The notes beneath the pieces were generated by a model. That model ran no database searches. It worked only from the letters and a program-made list of their open reading frames with translations, and had not been told where the DNA came from. A DNA stretch of 64,000 nt from Clostridia bacterium. Its GTDB lineage: Bacteria > Bacillota > Clostridia > Oscillospirales > CAG-272. This document shows positions 26,799-36,310 of the stretch, in pieces. Within the stretch, counting starts at the first letter, position 1, and each line of letters starts with the position of its first letter. The stretch spans positions 248,001-312,000 of the forward strand of contig JAFTUC010000029.1 of the NCBI GenBank assembly GCA_017466445.1, read 5' to 3'. Position numbers and translations under genes: made by a program.

Positions 26799-29285
26799 TC
26801 AAACGTCTCCATCGTCACGTCTGAGCTTTGCGAACGTAGCCATAAGCTTCTTGGTACCCTCGGTATCAAAGGCGACCTCGTAAAGGATATCCGCGCCCAT
26901 TTTCGTTGCGGAAAGCACGATGCCCCGTCCGAATTTCGCGTGAATGACGCTATCACCCGCCATAAACTGCTCGGATGCCTGCCTTATCTGTGCCTGAGGC
27001 TTTTTGGTCGTTCGGTCGAAGGTCCTTCTCGCCTCCGTATTAAAACGCTCCTCGACACGCGACATTTTCTCGCTCGCAGTCATTCTCTTCTCAGTGAGAT
27101 GCTCGGGGATCTCCTTTACAAACTGCGATTCGGGAGAAAACTGCGTGCGTCCGAAAAGCATACGGCATTTCGTATAGGTTATATAGAGCTTTTGCTTTGC
27201 TCTCGTTATGGCAACGTAAGCGAGGCGCCTTTCCTCCTCAAGCTCGGACATATCCGCCTGCGCGCGGTGTCCGGGAAAAATGCTCTCCTCCATTCCGGTA
27301 AGGAAGACTATCGGAAATTCAAGTCCCTTCGCGCTATGCACGGTCATAAGGACTACCGCCTGTGCGTTATCGTCGAACCTGTCGACGTCCGAAACGAGCG
27401 CGACGTCCTCGAGAAATCCGGGCAAGAGCTCGGATGCCCTCGTCGTCTCTGCCTCATTTGACGCAAACACAACACCCTGAGCTGTCGGATCGTCCGCGAG
27501 CGGATCGTGATCGATCTCGCCGGCAAAGACCTCGTTTGCGTATTCGAGAGCGTTCGAAATAAGCTCTCTTGCGTTATCGCATCTCTCCTGCTCCGCCTCG
27601 CCTGCGTCCTTAAGCATCTGCATATATCCGGTAGACTCTATTACGTATTCGACGAAATCGGGAAGATTTCTTTCGGCTGACACCTTTATAAGGTCTTCTA
27701 TAAGAGTCGCAAATGAGGCAAGCGGCTTTATGACCTTGGAAAGCGCAAGGTATTTATCCGCGTTCTTTATGACCTCGAACATCGAGCATCCCTCGGCCTC
27801 GGCGATCTGAGAAAGAGCATCGACTGTCGCGTCGCCTATCTTACGCTTCGGAACGTTGATGATACGCATAAGTCTTATATTATCGTTGGGATTAGCCACG
27901 AGCTGGAGATAGGCAAGGATGTCCTTTATCTCTTTTCTGTCGTAAAATCTCGTGTCGCCCACGATGTAGTATTTGACTCCCGCCTTCACGAGCGCCTTTT
28001 CAAGCGCATTCGACTGCGCGCGCGTTCTGTAAAGAACGGCGAAATCTCCGAAGGTCCTTCCGTTTTCACGGCAGATATCGTTTATAGTATCTGCGACGTA
28101 CTGTCCCTCCTCGTTCTGATCGTCGAGCTTTGCAAGAGTTATCTTATCTCCTCCCTTTTTATCGGTCCAGAGCTCCTTGTCCTTACGGTTCGTGTTGTTT
28201 TTTATGACCGCGTTTGCGGCGTCGAGTATGACACTCGTCGAGCGGTAATTCTGCTCAAGCTTTATAACGCGCGCATCCGAATAGGTCTTATCGAAATTAA
28301 GGATATTTTCGATAGTCGCACCTCTGAAGCGATAGATGCTCTGATCGTCGTCTCCGACGACCATAAGATTTCTTCTCTTACCCGCGATAAGTGAGGCAAG
28401 CATAAACTGAGCGTAGTTCGTATCCTGATACTCGTCTATAAGAACGTACCTAAATCTTGAGCCGAGGAAATCCCGCACGTCATCGCTCTTGTCAAGAAGC
28501 TCGACGGTGCGCATTATTATATCGTCGAAATCGACCGCGTTTGCCGACTCGAGCCTTTTCGCGTACTCGGTATAGAGCTCGGAGATACGGCGCATCGAAA
28601 AATCGCGGCTCGCAGATGCCTGAGAAGCGAACTGCTGCGGAGTCACGAGTCTGTCCTTAAGCCTTCCGATGCTCGAAAGCACGCTCTTTACCGAGACCGT
28701 ATTTTCGTCCATATTCTTTTCTTTTATGATCGTATTCATGAGCTTTTGAGCGTCACTCTCATCGTATATCGTGAAATTACGGTCAAGACCGATATTTTCA
28801 CCGAATCGCCTTAAGATCCTCACGCAGACCGAGTGAAAGGTTCCCGCCCATACGTCGGATGCCTCGCTTCCGAGCATTTTTTCAAGACGCTCCTTCATCT
28901 CGCCCGCCGCTTTTTTTGTAAAGGTGATCGACAGGACTCCCCACGCAGGGCATCTTGAAACGGCGCACGATTCAAGAAGAGCGGCGATCTCCTGCTTCGG
29001 AAGATCTATAGCGCTCTCAAGCCTTGATATATCGAAGTCGCTTATCTCGCTTGCGGGCGTTTCGTGCTCGTACGCGTTTCCGTACCTTATTATGTATCCT
29101 ATCCTCTCGACAAGGACGGTAGTCTTTCCGCTTCCCGCTCCTGCGAGCACGAGAAGAGGTCCGTTTACGGCAAAGACCGCCTCTCTCTGCTTCTGATTGA
29201 GATTTGAGTAAAGCTTATTAAAAAGAGCTCTTTTCGCCGCATTGTATCTGCGTTCACGCTCGAGCTCGTAGATCGTGTTTCCCAC
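26799..29285 (-). CDS. pcrA: UvrD/PcrA-type superfamily 1 DNA helicase
   Basis: ATP-dependent 3'-5' helicase acting in DNA repair and in removing obstacles from DNA. The product (about 828 residues) has all SF1A motifs: Walker A GAGSGKT (residues 49-55), ITFTKKAAGEM, the DEYQDTN Walker B, GDDDQSIYRFRGA, EQNYRST, and a VMTVHSAKGLEFPIVF motif near the C-terminal third. A segment of about 40 residues between Walker A and motif Ia is longer than in B. subtilis PcrA. The GTG at 29285 is the best start, with AGGGGA six bases upstream; a distant upstream ATG would place the promoter inside the gene. Confidence 0.95.
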   Translation of the reverse strand: MGNTIYELERERRYNAAKRALFNKLYSNLNQKQREAVFAVNGPLLVLAGAGSGKTTVLVERIGYIIRYGNAYEHETPASEISDFDISRLESAIDLPKQEIAALLESCAVSRCPAWGVLSITFTKKAAGEMKERLEKMLGSEASDVWAGTFHSVCVRILRRFGENIGLDRNFTIYDESDAQKLMNTIIKEKNMDENTVSVKSVLSSIGRLKDRLVTPQQFASQASASRDFSMRRISELYTEYAKRLESANAVDFDDIIMRTVELLDKSDDVRDFLGSRFRYVLIDEYQDTNYAQFMLASLIAGKRRNLMVVGDDDQSIYRFRGATIENILNFDKTYSDARVIKLEQNYRSTSVILDAANAVIKNNTNRKDKELWTDKKGGDKITLAKLDDQNEEGQYVADTINDICRENGRTFGDFAVLYRTRAQSNALEKALVKAGVKYYIVGDTRFYDRKEIKDILAYLQLVANPNDNIRLMRIINVPKRKIGDATVDALSQIAEAEGCSMFEVIKNADKYLALSKVIKPLASFATLIEDLIKVSAERNLPDFVEYVIESTGYMQMLKDAGEAEQERCDNARELISNALEYANEVFAGEIDHDPLADDPTAQGVVFASNEAETTRASELLPGFLEDVALVSDVDRFDDNAQAVVLMTVHSAKGLEFPIVFLTGMEESIFPGHRAQADMSELEEERRLAYVAITRAKQKLYITYTKCRMLFGRTQFSPESQFVKEIPEHLTEKRMTASEKMSRVEERFNTEARRTFDRTTKKPQAQIRQASEQFMAGDSVIHAKFGRGIVLSATKMGADILYEVAFDTEGTKKLMATFAKLRRDDGDV

Positions 29286-29325
29286 GTTATTTCCCCTATC
29301 CTGATTTGTTATTTTAATATACTTA

Positions 29326-29354
29326 ATTATACCAACAAGACACGGCTTTGTCAA
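29326..29354 (-). promoter_or_regulatory. Promoter of pcrA
   Basis: Consensus TTGACA (29354-29349), 17-base spacer, TATAAT (29331-29326) with TGG extended -10, about 40 bases upstream of the GTG start. Confidence 0.85.
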
Positions 29355-29370
29355 GGAAATGCAGGTCTTT

Positions 29371-29412
29371 TTTAAAAAAGATCCTTCGACCGAGTACCTG
29401 CCGAAGGACCTT
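29371..29412 (-). terminator. Terminator of the EamA transporter gene
   Basis: Seven-base-pair stem CGAAGGA (29402-29408) with TCCTTCG (29382-29388), extended by a few pairs. On the minus strand it is followed by CTTTTTTAAA. It lies 15 bases after the transporter stop codon. Confidence 0.75.
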
Positions 29413-29427
29413 CTTTTATGAATAATT

Positions 29428-30285
29428 TTACAGCTTCAAAAGAACGACCGCGCAAACTCCAAGAGCAAATGCTATCAAACGGGTCGGACTCTGCTTTTCC
29501 TTAAAAACGAATTTTCCGAAAACGACCGAGGCGATTATCGTTCCTGCAGATATTACAGGATAGAGCACGGATGCGTTTTCCCTGCCTGCAAGCGAGAGGG
29601 TAAAAAATCCCGCAAGTCCGTTGAGCACGCCCGAAAGAAGAGCATATCTTTTTCCTCCGATCATTTTCAAGTTGGAGGGCGCTATAGCCTTGATTTTCGG
29701 AACAAGGAAGACGACCGCACACACTACCATCGCAACAAAGGTAAATTCCTTTGTATATCTTCCGGGAAAGATGCGCTGATGCTCCTTCTGGATTATTGCG
29801 AATATTCCGTTTGAAAAGAAGGTCGCAAAGACGAGCGCAAGCCATTTTCCTCTGTTTTTGATACTGTCAGATGGATTCTTTTTTCCGAATTTTACGCTTG
29901 CGAGCACGAGCGCGGCAAAAAGAAGCACAAGTCCGACTGCTTTTACAAGAGTCACCCTCTCGTTTCGGAATATTATTCCGTACGTGCTCGGCACTATGAG
30001 CGAAAAGGATACTATAAGACTGGTCAGCGACATAGGTCCCATGCAAAGCGCGGCGCATCCGGCGTGCATAGATATGCTTGAAAATATCCCATAGAATATA
30101 CCGTAAACGACCGTCGTAAGATTAAAGGTACATCCTCCTATAAGTATAAGGGCAAATACCACGAGCGCAGAGAAGGATTTTAATTTGTTGAAGACAAGTA
30201 CGTCACTGCTGTAACGGTTATAAAATTTTGTGCAAGCGGATTGCACGCACGAAAAAAGTATTATTAAAAGATAAAAAAGATCCAT
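29428..30285 (-). CDS. EamA/DMT-superfamily membrane transporter
   Basis: A 285-residue integral membrane protein with about ten hydrophobic helices arranged as two EamA-like halves; the second half contains LLSGVLNGLAGFFTLSLAG and ends GKFVFKEKQSPTRLIAF, typical of the drug/metabolite transporter superfamily. Substrate unknown. The ATG at 30285 is preferred (GAGGATG shortly upstream, product starts MDLFYLLIILF); an upstream in-frame ATG at 30324 would add a non-conserved tail and lies at the -10 element. Confidence 0.85.
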   Translation of the reverse strand: MDLFYLLIILFSCVQSACTKFYNRYSSDVLVFNKLKSFSALVVFALILIGGCTFNLTTVVYGIFYGIFSSISMHAGCAALCMGPMSLTSLIVSFSLIVPSTYGIIFRNERVTLVKAVGLVLLFAALVLASVKFGKKNPSDSIKNRGKWLALVFATFFSNGIFAIIQKEHQRIFPGRYTKEFTFVAMVVCAVVFLVPKIKAIAPSNLKMIGGKRYALLSGVLNGLAGFFTLSLAGRENASVLYPVISAGTIIASVVFGKFVFKEKQSPTRLIAFALGVCAVVLLKL

Positions 30286-30326
30286 ACAAGCATCCTCTGT
30301 AATCAAACTTATATACCGACTCATAA

Positions 30327-30354
30327 ATTATACTACATAATTTTGATTTTTCAA
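30327..30354 (-). promoter_or_regulatory. Promoter of the EamA transporter gene
   Basis: TTGAAA (30354-30349), 16-base spacer, TATAAT (30332-30327), about 40 bases upstream of the ATG at 30285. Confidence 0.7.
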
Positions 30355-30471
30355 CCTACTTTTCACATCAAAAGGTGGATTTTTCGGTACTGCACAAATT
30401 TTACATTATTTCTCCTTAATGAACAAAAACTCCCTCGATTTATTAAATTTTTCCATTATGTCTCCGTGCGG

Positions 30472-30500
30472 TTGACAAAAGCCGACATCGGTGGTACAAT
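30472..30500 (+). promoter_or_regulatory. Promoter of the large SGNH surface-protein gene
   Basis: TTGACA (30472-30477), 17-base spacer, TACAAT (30495-30500), 63 bases upstream of the ATG. The 280 bases between the two divergent genes hold only these two promoters. Confidence 0.82.
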
Positions 30501-30562
30501 ACATAATGTAATATTATACTCTTAATTATTATGTACATAAATTTTTTGAAGGAGATCGACAT

Positions 30563-33500
30563 ATGTCGGCTACAAAACGTTTTCCAAAAATAATATCGGC
30601 ACCGTTAAGGATCGCTGCCGTATCCGCTCTGCTTATTTCAATGCTTATCTGCTTTGCGTTTGTTACCCACGCAGACTCGGAAGCAAAGGCAAGCTCGGAT
30701 ATCGACATTGAAATGAGCTTTGATAAGGAGGTCTACTCCAAGGGGGACACCGTCATTATAATGCTCGCGGTAACTAACAACACGGGCAAAAAGATCGAAA
30801 ATGTCTCGGCAAGATATTATCTTCCCTCCTGCCTTGAGGTAAGCACTCCCACTACTCTCGATCTCGGGATCATGAATTCAAGGCAGACGGTAAGAACGCA
30901 GATACAGGCAAAGGCCCTCTCTGACATCAGCCGAGATATGATCGAAAACGAGGACGAAAAGGAAAGCAATACCCTCTACATAACTCTGCTCATCATAAGC
31001 GCGGCAGTATTCCTTGTAGCGGTAGTTATCCTTATCTTCCGTGAAAGAAGCAGAAGAAAGGTCGCGGCGGCAATATCTATCTGTCTTGCTATCGTTTTTA
31101 TGATAGCACCTATGGCAAACAGATCGTCCGCGTCGGACACGGTCGTAGCCGACTCGATAGCGTTTTCCGAATGTCAGGACCTTTTTGAGACGCTTGCTCC
31201 CGACACGGTCGACGATCTTCAGAAATATATTACGCACAGCGGAGATCTGACGAGAGAAAAGGCCGCTTTTCTTCTCAGTGTGATGACTCTCGGCGCAAAC
31301 GAGCTCCCGAAGGTGACCTCCGATCCATACACAGACGTCAGTGCGGACTCTGCTTATGCTCCGTTTATCGCCTACAGCGTTGAAAAGGGACTTATCCCGA
31401 GCATTTCGGCAACAAAATTCTATCCCGCAAACAAGGTATCGGGATACGATTTTCTCACCTACACCCTCCGTGCGATCGGTCTTGGCGCAAACGGTGAATA
31501 TCTCGGTCAGAACGGGCGCGCAAACGTGATATACGATGCGCTCAGACTCCCCTTTGCCGAGGCAAGCGAGCTTCTTGAGATCGGAGAAGGCTTCGTAAGC
31601 TGCTCCCGCGCTCTGTCCATTGCAGTAAAGGCGATGACAATTCCATGCGCGGAGCTTTCGCAGACCGGCACCTACACGCTCTCATCTCCCTCGCTTATCA
31701 CGTCGTACGGCAATATAGCTTCAAAAAAAGCGCTCGCAATTGACAAAAACACCCTACTTTGCGACGGCGGAGAGCTTTTAAAGATCTCCTATCGCACGCT
31801 TGACCACCTGTCGTACAACGTATTCTCCTCAGAGAGTCTTGACGATATCATTTCCGGATCCTCTGAAACGGTCGCATCGGCATTTACAAAGCTTTACGTA
31901 AACGGAGAGGAGACCTTTGTCGGTGTCGGAATCCAGCCCTCCGTCTCCTCGCTTTCGGACGCTTACTCGATGAGGATCGGTAATTACAATGAGGACACCC
32001 TTGTTCTGACGTCGGACAACATACATTTCAGAATAGGTCAGGGCGCCCTGAAGGATTGTAAGTATATGCTCGACTCGAGAACTGTCGACGTCTCCGAGAT
32101 CGATTACGAGAAGCCTATAACCGTTATAATAAGATCCTCGGATGAGCTTGTCTCCTTTGAGATAAACGAGATCCTTTACGTATATCAGCTAAGCTCGAAC
32201 GATCCCGCGTCCTACGACGCATACAACGCCGCGCTTCAGTCGGCAAAGGCTATAAAGAACGAGGACTCAAAGATATATCTTCCCTCCGCTTACGATGAAT
32301 TCCTTTCCACTATAGAGGACATTGACGCCTCACTCAGCAAGACTCTTACGGACACGGAGGAGAGCAGAAAGCTCATATCCGACGCAGAGCACGAGATACT
32401 GAACGCTATAGCAAAGCTTTCCGAAAACAAGCTCGTATCCTACGACGCACTTGATGCCGAGATAAAGCTCGCCGAGCCTTACGTTTCAAAGGACGGAAGC
32501 TACACTCCCGAAAGCTTTGAGGTATTCATGCTGGCTTACGAGGAGGCGACCTCGCTTTCAAGAGAGCTTATAATATCGGAGGAAAACGAGGCGCTCGTTT
32601 CCTCGACGGCAGAAAAGCTTAAAAAGGCGGTAGAGGAGCTCGTATTCAGCGACTACTGCGACTATTCTGAGTATCAGGCAGCTCTTGACAGCGCTCTTGC
32701 GATAAAGAACGACAACGGAAAATTCACTGACAAGAACTTCAAAAAGTTCACCGATGCCGTAAACGCAGTCAAGAAGGATCTTGCCACCGACCTTCCGAGA
32801 AACGAAGAGAATCAGAAAAAGGTCGATGATGCCGCAAAGAAGATAAAGGACGCGATAGCAGATCTCAACGCCACTCTTCCCTGCGACTATTCCGCACTTG
32901 ACAGTGCTCTTGCGCAGGCAAGCAATATAAACAACGATAATTTCCAGTGGACCTCCGGAAGCTTTGCCGAATTCACCGAGGCTCTCACCGCCGCAAAGGC
33001 GATAAAGAGGAATATGACCGTCGGATACGGAAGCACCAATCAGTCGCAGATAAACAGTGCCGCATCCTTCCTGCGCTCGGCAATATCCACTCTTACCCAA
33101 AATTCTCTTTGCGATTACAAGGAGTTTAACAAGGCGCTCGAGGCTGCCAGGGCTGTTACAAATAACGAAGGCACGTATGATGCAGCGGCATTCGGTGCAT
33201 ATCTTGAAACTGTTGATTATATAGACGAAAATCTTGACAAAGCACTGTTCAAGGCATCGGTAAACGAAGCGAAGATCACGCAGGCGATCAAGGATCTTGA
33301 AGCGGCAAAGGCAAGGCTTGAAGAAACGGACGAGTCTGTTCTCATGTGCGATATGAACGCGCTTCTTGAGATCCTCGCAAGCGCAGATTCCCTTTCGGAC
33401 GAGGATCTTATGAAGTTCTCGGCAAGGACAGTGGACGCGTTCAAGAAGGCAAAATCTGCCGCAAACGCGCTTGTTGAAGGCGGACTTCTCGCAAACGACA

Positions 33501-35383
33501 TTTTCGGCTTCAACCAGAAGAAGATCGACGACACTGCGAAGGCTCTTAAGGATGCTATGGACTCACTCGCAGTAGAGGAGATATTTACAACTCAGGTAGT
33601 TGATATACTTAAAGAAAGCAAGGACGGCGACGAAAAGACCTATAAAATCACACTTCTCTATCGCGCACAGGGAGAGGATGCAAGCAAGGCGACCGAGTTT
33701 ACGGTCTCCGAGGATATTGCCAAGGCTCTCGCAAGCGCAAAGATCGGAGACGTTCTGTACGTGACTACCGAGGACGGTATGATCGTCTCCGCAAGCATAA
33801 TAATCCCCGAGGTCAAGACTCTTACACAGGACACCGATCTCAGCGGATATGCAACGAGCTACTTCCTTTCATATGAGGAATACATTCCCGAGATCGGTGG
33901 ACTTGCCGTCTTCTTTATAAGCCCCGACGGCGAGATCCTCTTTGTGACCGAGCCGAGGACAGAAGCGTTTGAGGTCACCGTCAAGGACGGTGTTTACACC
34001 GTAAACGGCGAGGATCTCATTCTCGCAGACGACTCTGTCTTTGACGGGATCGAGGACGGTACTCCCTGCGAGCTGACATTCGGAGGAATATATCTGTGCA
34101 GGGTCGAGGCGCTGACCGCACTTGAAGAAGACGTCTCGCTCGACACAAACGAAAACGCAGTTTACAAAAAGGACGGGGAGCCGACCGTGATCGAGCCGTC
34201 TGCCCTTGATTTCACAAAGGCAAACGAAAGCGAGCTTATCATTATGAGCGAGCTTATCTCCGCACTTAAAAAGAACGATGCGCCGTATGCGTACACCGCT
34301 ACTCTCTGGCTTGACTCGAAGGGCGCTCTCGTAGCCTGCAAGCTTCTCGGTCCGGTCGAGGACGACGGCAGCGATGCGGAGATCGTTGATCAGACCTATT
34401 ATTTTTCAAACGACAGCGACGTCGATAATTTCAAAATACACGGAAGGACCACTCCGCTTGCGGAGGGTATCGCCTGCGACACCTCCGCGTCGGGCGTCGA
34501 GTTCAACGCTTATATTGAGGGCGAGCTCAAGATCCGGCTTTCCGTATCCCAAAATTGCTATTTTACCCTTTACATTGACGGTGAAAGAGTCGAGGAGCGC
34601 ATAAACAGACTTCCCGCAGACAACGGCAAGGAATTCGTTCTTGCCTCCTTCAGTGACAAGAAGGTACACAACATAAGGCTCCTCAAGCAGACCGAGGCGC
34701 AGTGCGCTCTCAGCGTTTTACAAAGCATCTCCTTTAAGGGATATTTCGAGGCACCCCCGGAAGACAAGGAGCTCCTTATCGAGGTCCTCGGTGACAGTAT
34801 TACGGTAGGATTTGGAAATCTTTGCGAGCGCGACACTCCAGATTCGGGCTCCGCTCCCTATCAGGACGCGACACAGACCTACGGATTCCTCGCCGCTGAA
34901 AAGCTGAACGCTGACGTTTCGCTCGTTTGCTACAGCGGAATCGGTGTTTCGATCGGTTGGCCGACCTTCCTTATGGAGGAGTATTTCAAGGCGGACTCTT
35001 ACTTAAGAGACAAAAACACCGAGTTTGTCGCGACGAGAACTCCCGACGTAGTAGTCATCAACCTCGGAACGAACGATCAGATGAAGGGAATCGACATCCA
35101 GAAGCTCAAGACCAAGGTCAAGGCTCTTGTCGATCTCGTTCGTGAGACCTACAAAACGAAGATCCCGATCGTCTGGATGCACGGAATGATGGAAAAGGCA
35201 AGCCTTGACAAGTTTAACACCGTATTTAACGAGCTTTACAAGGATGCCGATCAAAGTCTCGTTTACTTTTTCCAGGTCGCGCAGGAAAATCAGGGCGGCG
35301 GCGGACATCCCAGCCTTGACGCGCACTACGACGTAGGTGAAGAGCTCGCCACCTATCTTGAGGAAAATATTCTTAACAAATGA
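30563..35383 (+). CDS. Large multidomain surface protein with FIVAR-like repeats and a C-terminal SGNH esterase
   Basis: A 1606-residue envelope protein. In order: signal-peptide-like helix (about 15-37); a CARDB/DUF11-like beta domain (45-125); two closely spaced transmembrane helices (about 139-163 and 167-186) split by RERSRRK; SLH-like segments (205-385, for example DPYTDVSADSAYAPFIAYSV); about five FIVAR-like three-helix repeats (540-880; repeated pattern YxAL-D-ALA then NDN-x-F); beta-rich region; jelly roll like the CE2 N-terminal domain (about 1290-1400); and an SGNH hydrolase with GDSIT near 1410, NLGTND near 1502 and GHPSLDAH near 1580. The triad looks intact, so it probably deacetylates a polysaccharide. 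AAGGAG precedes the ATG. Single gene between its own promoter and terminator. Confidence 0.85.
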   Translation: MSATKRFPKIISAPLRIAAVSALLISMLICFAFVTHADSEAKASSDIDIEMSFDKEVYSKGDTVIIMLAVTNNTGKKIENVSARYYLPSCLEVSTPTTLDLGIMNSRQTVRTQIQAKALSDISRDMIENEDEKESNTLYITLLIISAAVFLVAVVILIFRERSRRKVAAAISICLAIVFMIAPMANRSSASDTVVADSIAFSECQDLFETLAPDTVDDLQKYITHSGDLTREKAAFLLSVMTLGANELPKVTSDPYTDVSADSAYAPFIAYSVEKGLIPSISATKFYPANKVSGYDFLTYTLRAIGLGANGEYLGQNGRANVIYDALRLPFAEASELLEIGEGFVSCSRALSIAVKAMTIPCAELSQTGTYTLSSPSLITSYGNIASKKALAIDKNTLLCDGGELLKISYRTLDHLSYNVFSSESLDDIISGSSETVASAFTKLYVNGEETFVGVGIQPSVSSLSDAYSMRIGNYNEDTLVLTSDNIHFRIGQGALKDCKYMLDSRTVDVSEIDYEKPITVIIRSSDELVSFEINEILYVYQLSSNDPASYDAYNAALQSAKAIKNEDSKIYLPSAYDEFLSTIEDIDASLSKTLTDTEESRKLISDAEHEILNAIAKLSENKLVSYDALDAEIKLAEPYVSKDGSYTPESFEVFMLAYEEATSLSRELIISEENEALVSSTAEKLKKAVEELVFSDYCDYSEYQAALDSALAIKNDNGKFTDKNFKKFTDAVNAVKKDLATDLPRNEENQKKVDDAAKKIKDAIADLNATLPCDYSALDSALAQASNINNDNFQWTSGSFAEFTEALTAAKAIKRNMTVGYGSTNQSQINSAASFLRSAISTLTQNSLCDYKEFNKALEAARAVTNNEGTYDAAAFGAYLETVDYIDENLDKALFKASVNEAKITQAIKDLEAAKARLEETDESVLMCDMNALLEILASADSLSDEDLMKFSARTVDAFKKAKSAANALVEGGLLANDIFGFNQKKIDDTAKALKDAMDSLAVEEIFTTQVVDILKESKDGDEKTYKITLLYRAQGEDASKATEFTVSEDIAKALASAKIGDVLYVTTEDGMIVSASIIIPEVKTLTQDTDLSGYATSYFLSYEEYIPEIGGLAVFFISPDGEILFVTEPRTEAFEVTVKDGVYTVNGEDLILADDSVFDGIEDGTPCELTFGGIYLCRVEALTALEEDVSLDTNENAVYKKDGEPTVIEPSALDFTKANESELIIMSELISALKKNDAPYAYTATLWLDSKGALVACKLLGPVEDDGSDAEIVDQTYYFSNDSDVDNFKIHGRTTPLAEGIACDTSASGVEFNAYIEGELKIRLSVSQNCYFTLYIDGERVEERINRLPADNGKEFVLASFSDKKVHNIRLLKQTEAQCALSVLQSISFKGYFEAPPEDKELLIEVLGDSITVGFGNLCERDTPDSGSAPYQDATQTYGFLAAEKLNADVSLVCYSGIGVSIGWPTFLMEEYFKADSYLRDKNTEFVATRTPDVVVINLGTNDQMKGIDIQKLKTKVKALVDLVRETYKTKIPIVWMHGMMEKASLDKFNTVFNELYKDADQSLVYFFQVAQENQGGGGHPSLDAHYDVGEELATYLEENILNK

Positions 35384-35403
35384 TCGCAAATTGATAATAA
35401 AAG

Positions 35404-35434
35404 AGACGGAGAATCAAAATTCTCCGTCTTTTTT
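35404..35434 (+). terminator. Rho-independent terminator of the SGNH surface-protein gene
   Basis: Eleven-base-pair stem AGACGGAGAAT (35404-35414) with ATTCTCCGTCT (35419-35429), four-base loop, then TTTTTT. The minus side is A-rich, so it may also end the converging gene. Confidence 0.92.
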
Positions 35435-35447
35435 ACTTTTATATACC

Positions 35448-36293
35448 TTATACTCGACGTCCGATAAGAGACTCGATAACGGGAAGCTCGTAATTCGGAA
35501 TACAGATTCCGTAAAGCTCATCGTCACTTGTAAACTCAACGATATAATATCTCTTCGTAACAACGAGTCCTATCTTGTCTTCTCTGAGTCGGTACTCTCT
35601 GTATTTTTCACTCTTTATAGGCTCCTCCTTGTTCCACGATGCTAAATAGACTGTCCCGTCCACAGGAGTTATCGCGGTGAATTTATCGAGATCGATAGCG
35701 TATTTGCTCTCGGTATCGGCAAGAACGAGACGTCCGCCCTCGGTATAGAGCGAAAATTCAAAATTTATGAAAAGATCGTCCTTTATTTTGATATCACCGT
35801 TTTTTATTCTGTACGAGCAGGAAAGTATATCGACCTTGACAGCGTTTTCGGGAATGTCGAGCTCCTCTTTTATCATATCAAGGACCGTACCGACATTTTC
35901 CTCGGCGCTCTTTATCTCCTCGCTCCTCATGACCTCTGCCTTTTTCTTGTATCCGTAGATAAATATCACAAGCCACGTTGCAAGACAAGCGGCAGCTATC
36001 CAAAACAGAAGAGGCGCTTTATTATATGCGTGAGCGAGCGTGACCGCCTCCTCTCCCGAAAGCGCATCCATAAGACCTCCCACGAGAGATATTCCGACCA
36101 AAAACGCAAGCCACTCGATAGCAACGAGCCATTTCGGAAGCCCTGCCTTGAGAATGATATTCTCTGCCTTTTCGCTCGCCTTCATGAGATTTTCAGTGCT
36201 TTCGGAGGAAACCGTCTCGATTATGAATTCGTTTCCGCCGAGCTCATCATTCGCCCTGTTGTCCGTTATATTGCTTGATAAAAAAAGCTTCAT
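35448..36293 (-). CDS. Membrane protein of unknown function
   Basis: A 281-residue protein with two transmembrane helices (about 57-77 and 95-115) separated by a short loop, an N-terminal cytoplasmic segment, and a C-terminal soluble domain of about 160 residues predicted to be on the same side as the N-terminus. The C-terminal domain is beta-rich and ends near GICIPNYELPVIESLIG. I do not recognise a family. It is the last gene of a minus-strand series that includes a folding-factor lipoprotein and an inactive-looking P-type ATPase homologue, 17 bases after the former. Confidence 0.7.
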   Translation of the reverse strand: MKLFLSSNITDNRANDELGGNEFIIETVSSESTENLMKASEKAENIILKAGLPKWLVAIEWLAFLVGISLVGGLMDALSGEEAVTLAHAYNKAPLLFWIAAACLATWLVIFIYGYKKKAEVMRSEEIKSAEENVGTVLDMIKEELDIPENAVKVDILSCSYRIKNGDIKIKDDLFINFEFSLYTEGGRLVLADTESKYAIDLDKFTAITPVDGTVYLASWNKEEPIKSEKYREYRLREDKIGLVVTKRYYIVEFTSDDELYGICIPNYELPVIESLIGRRV

Positions 36294-36310
36294 TTTCTGA
36301 TCCTCCGTGT

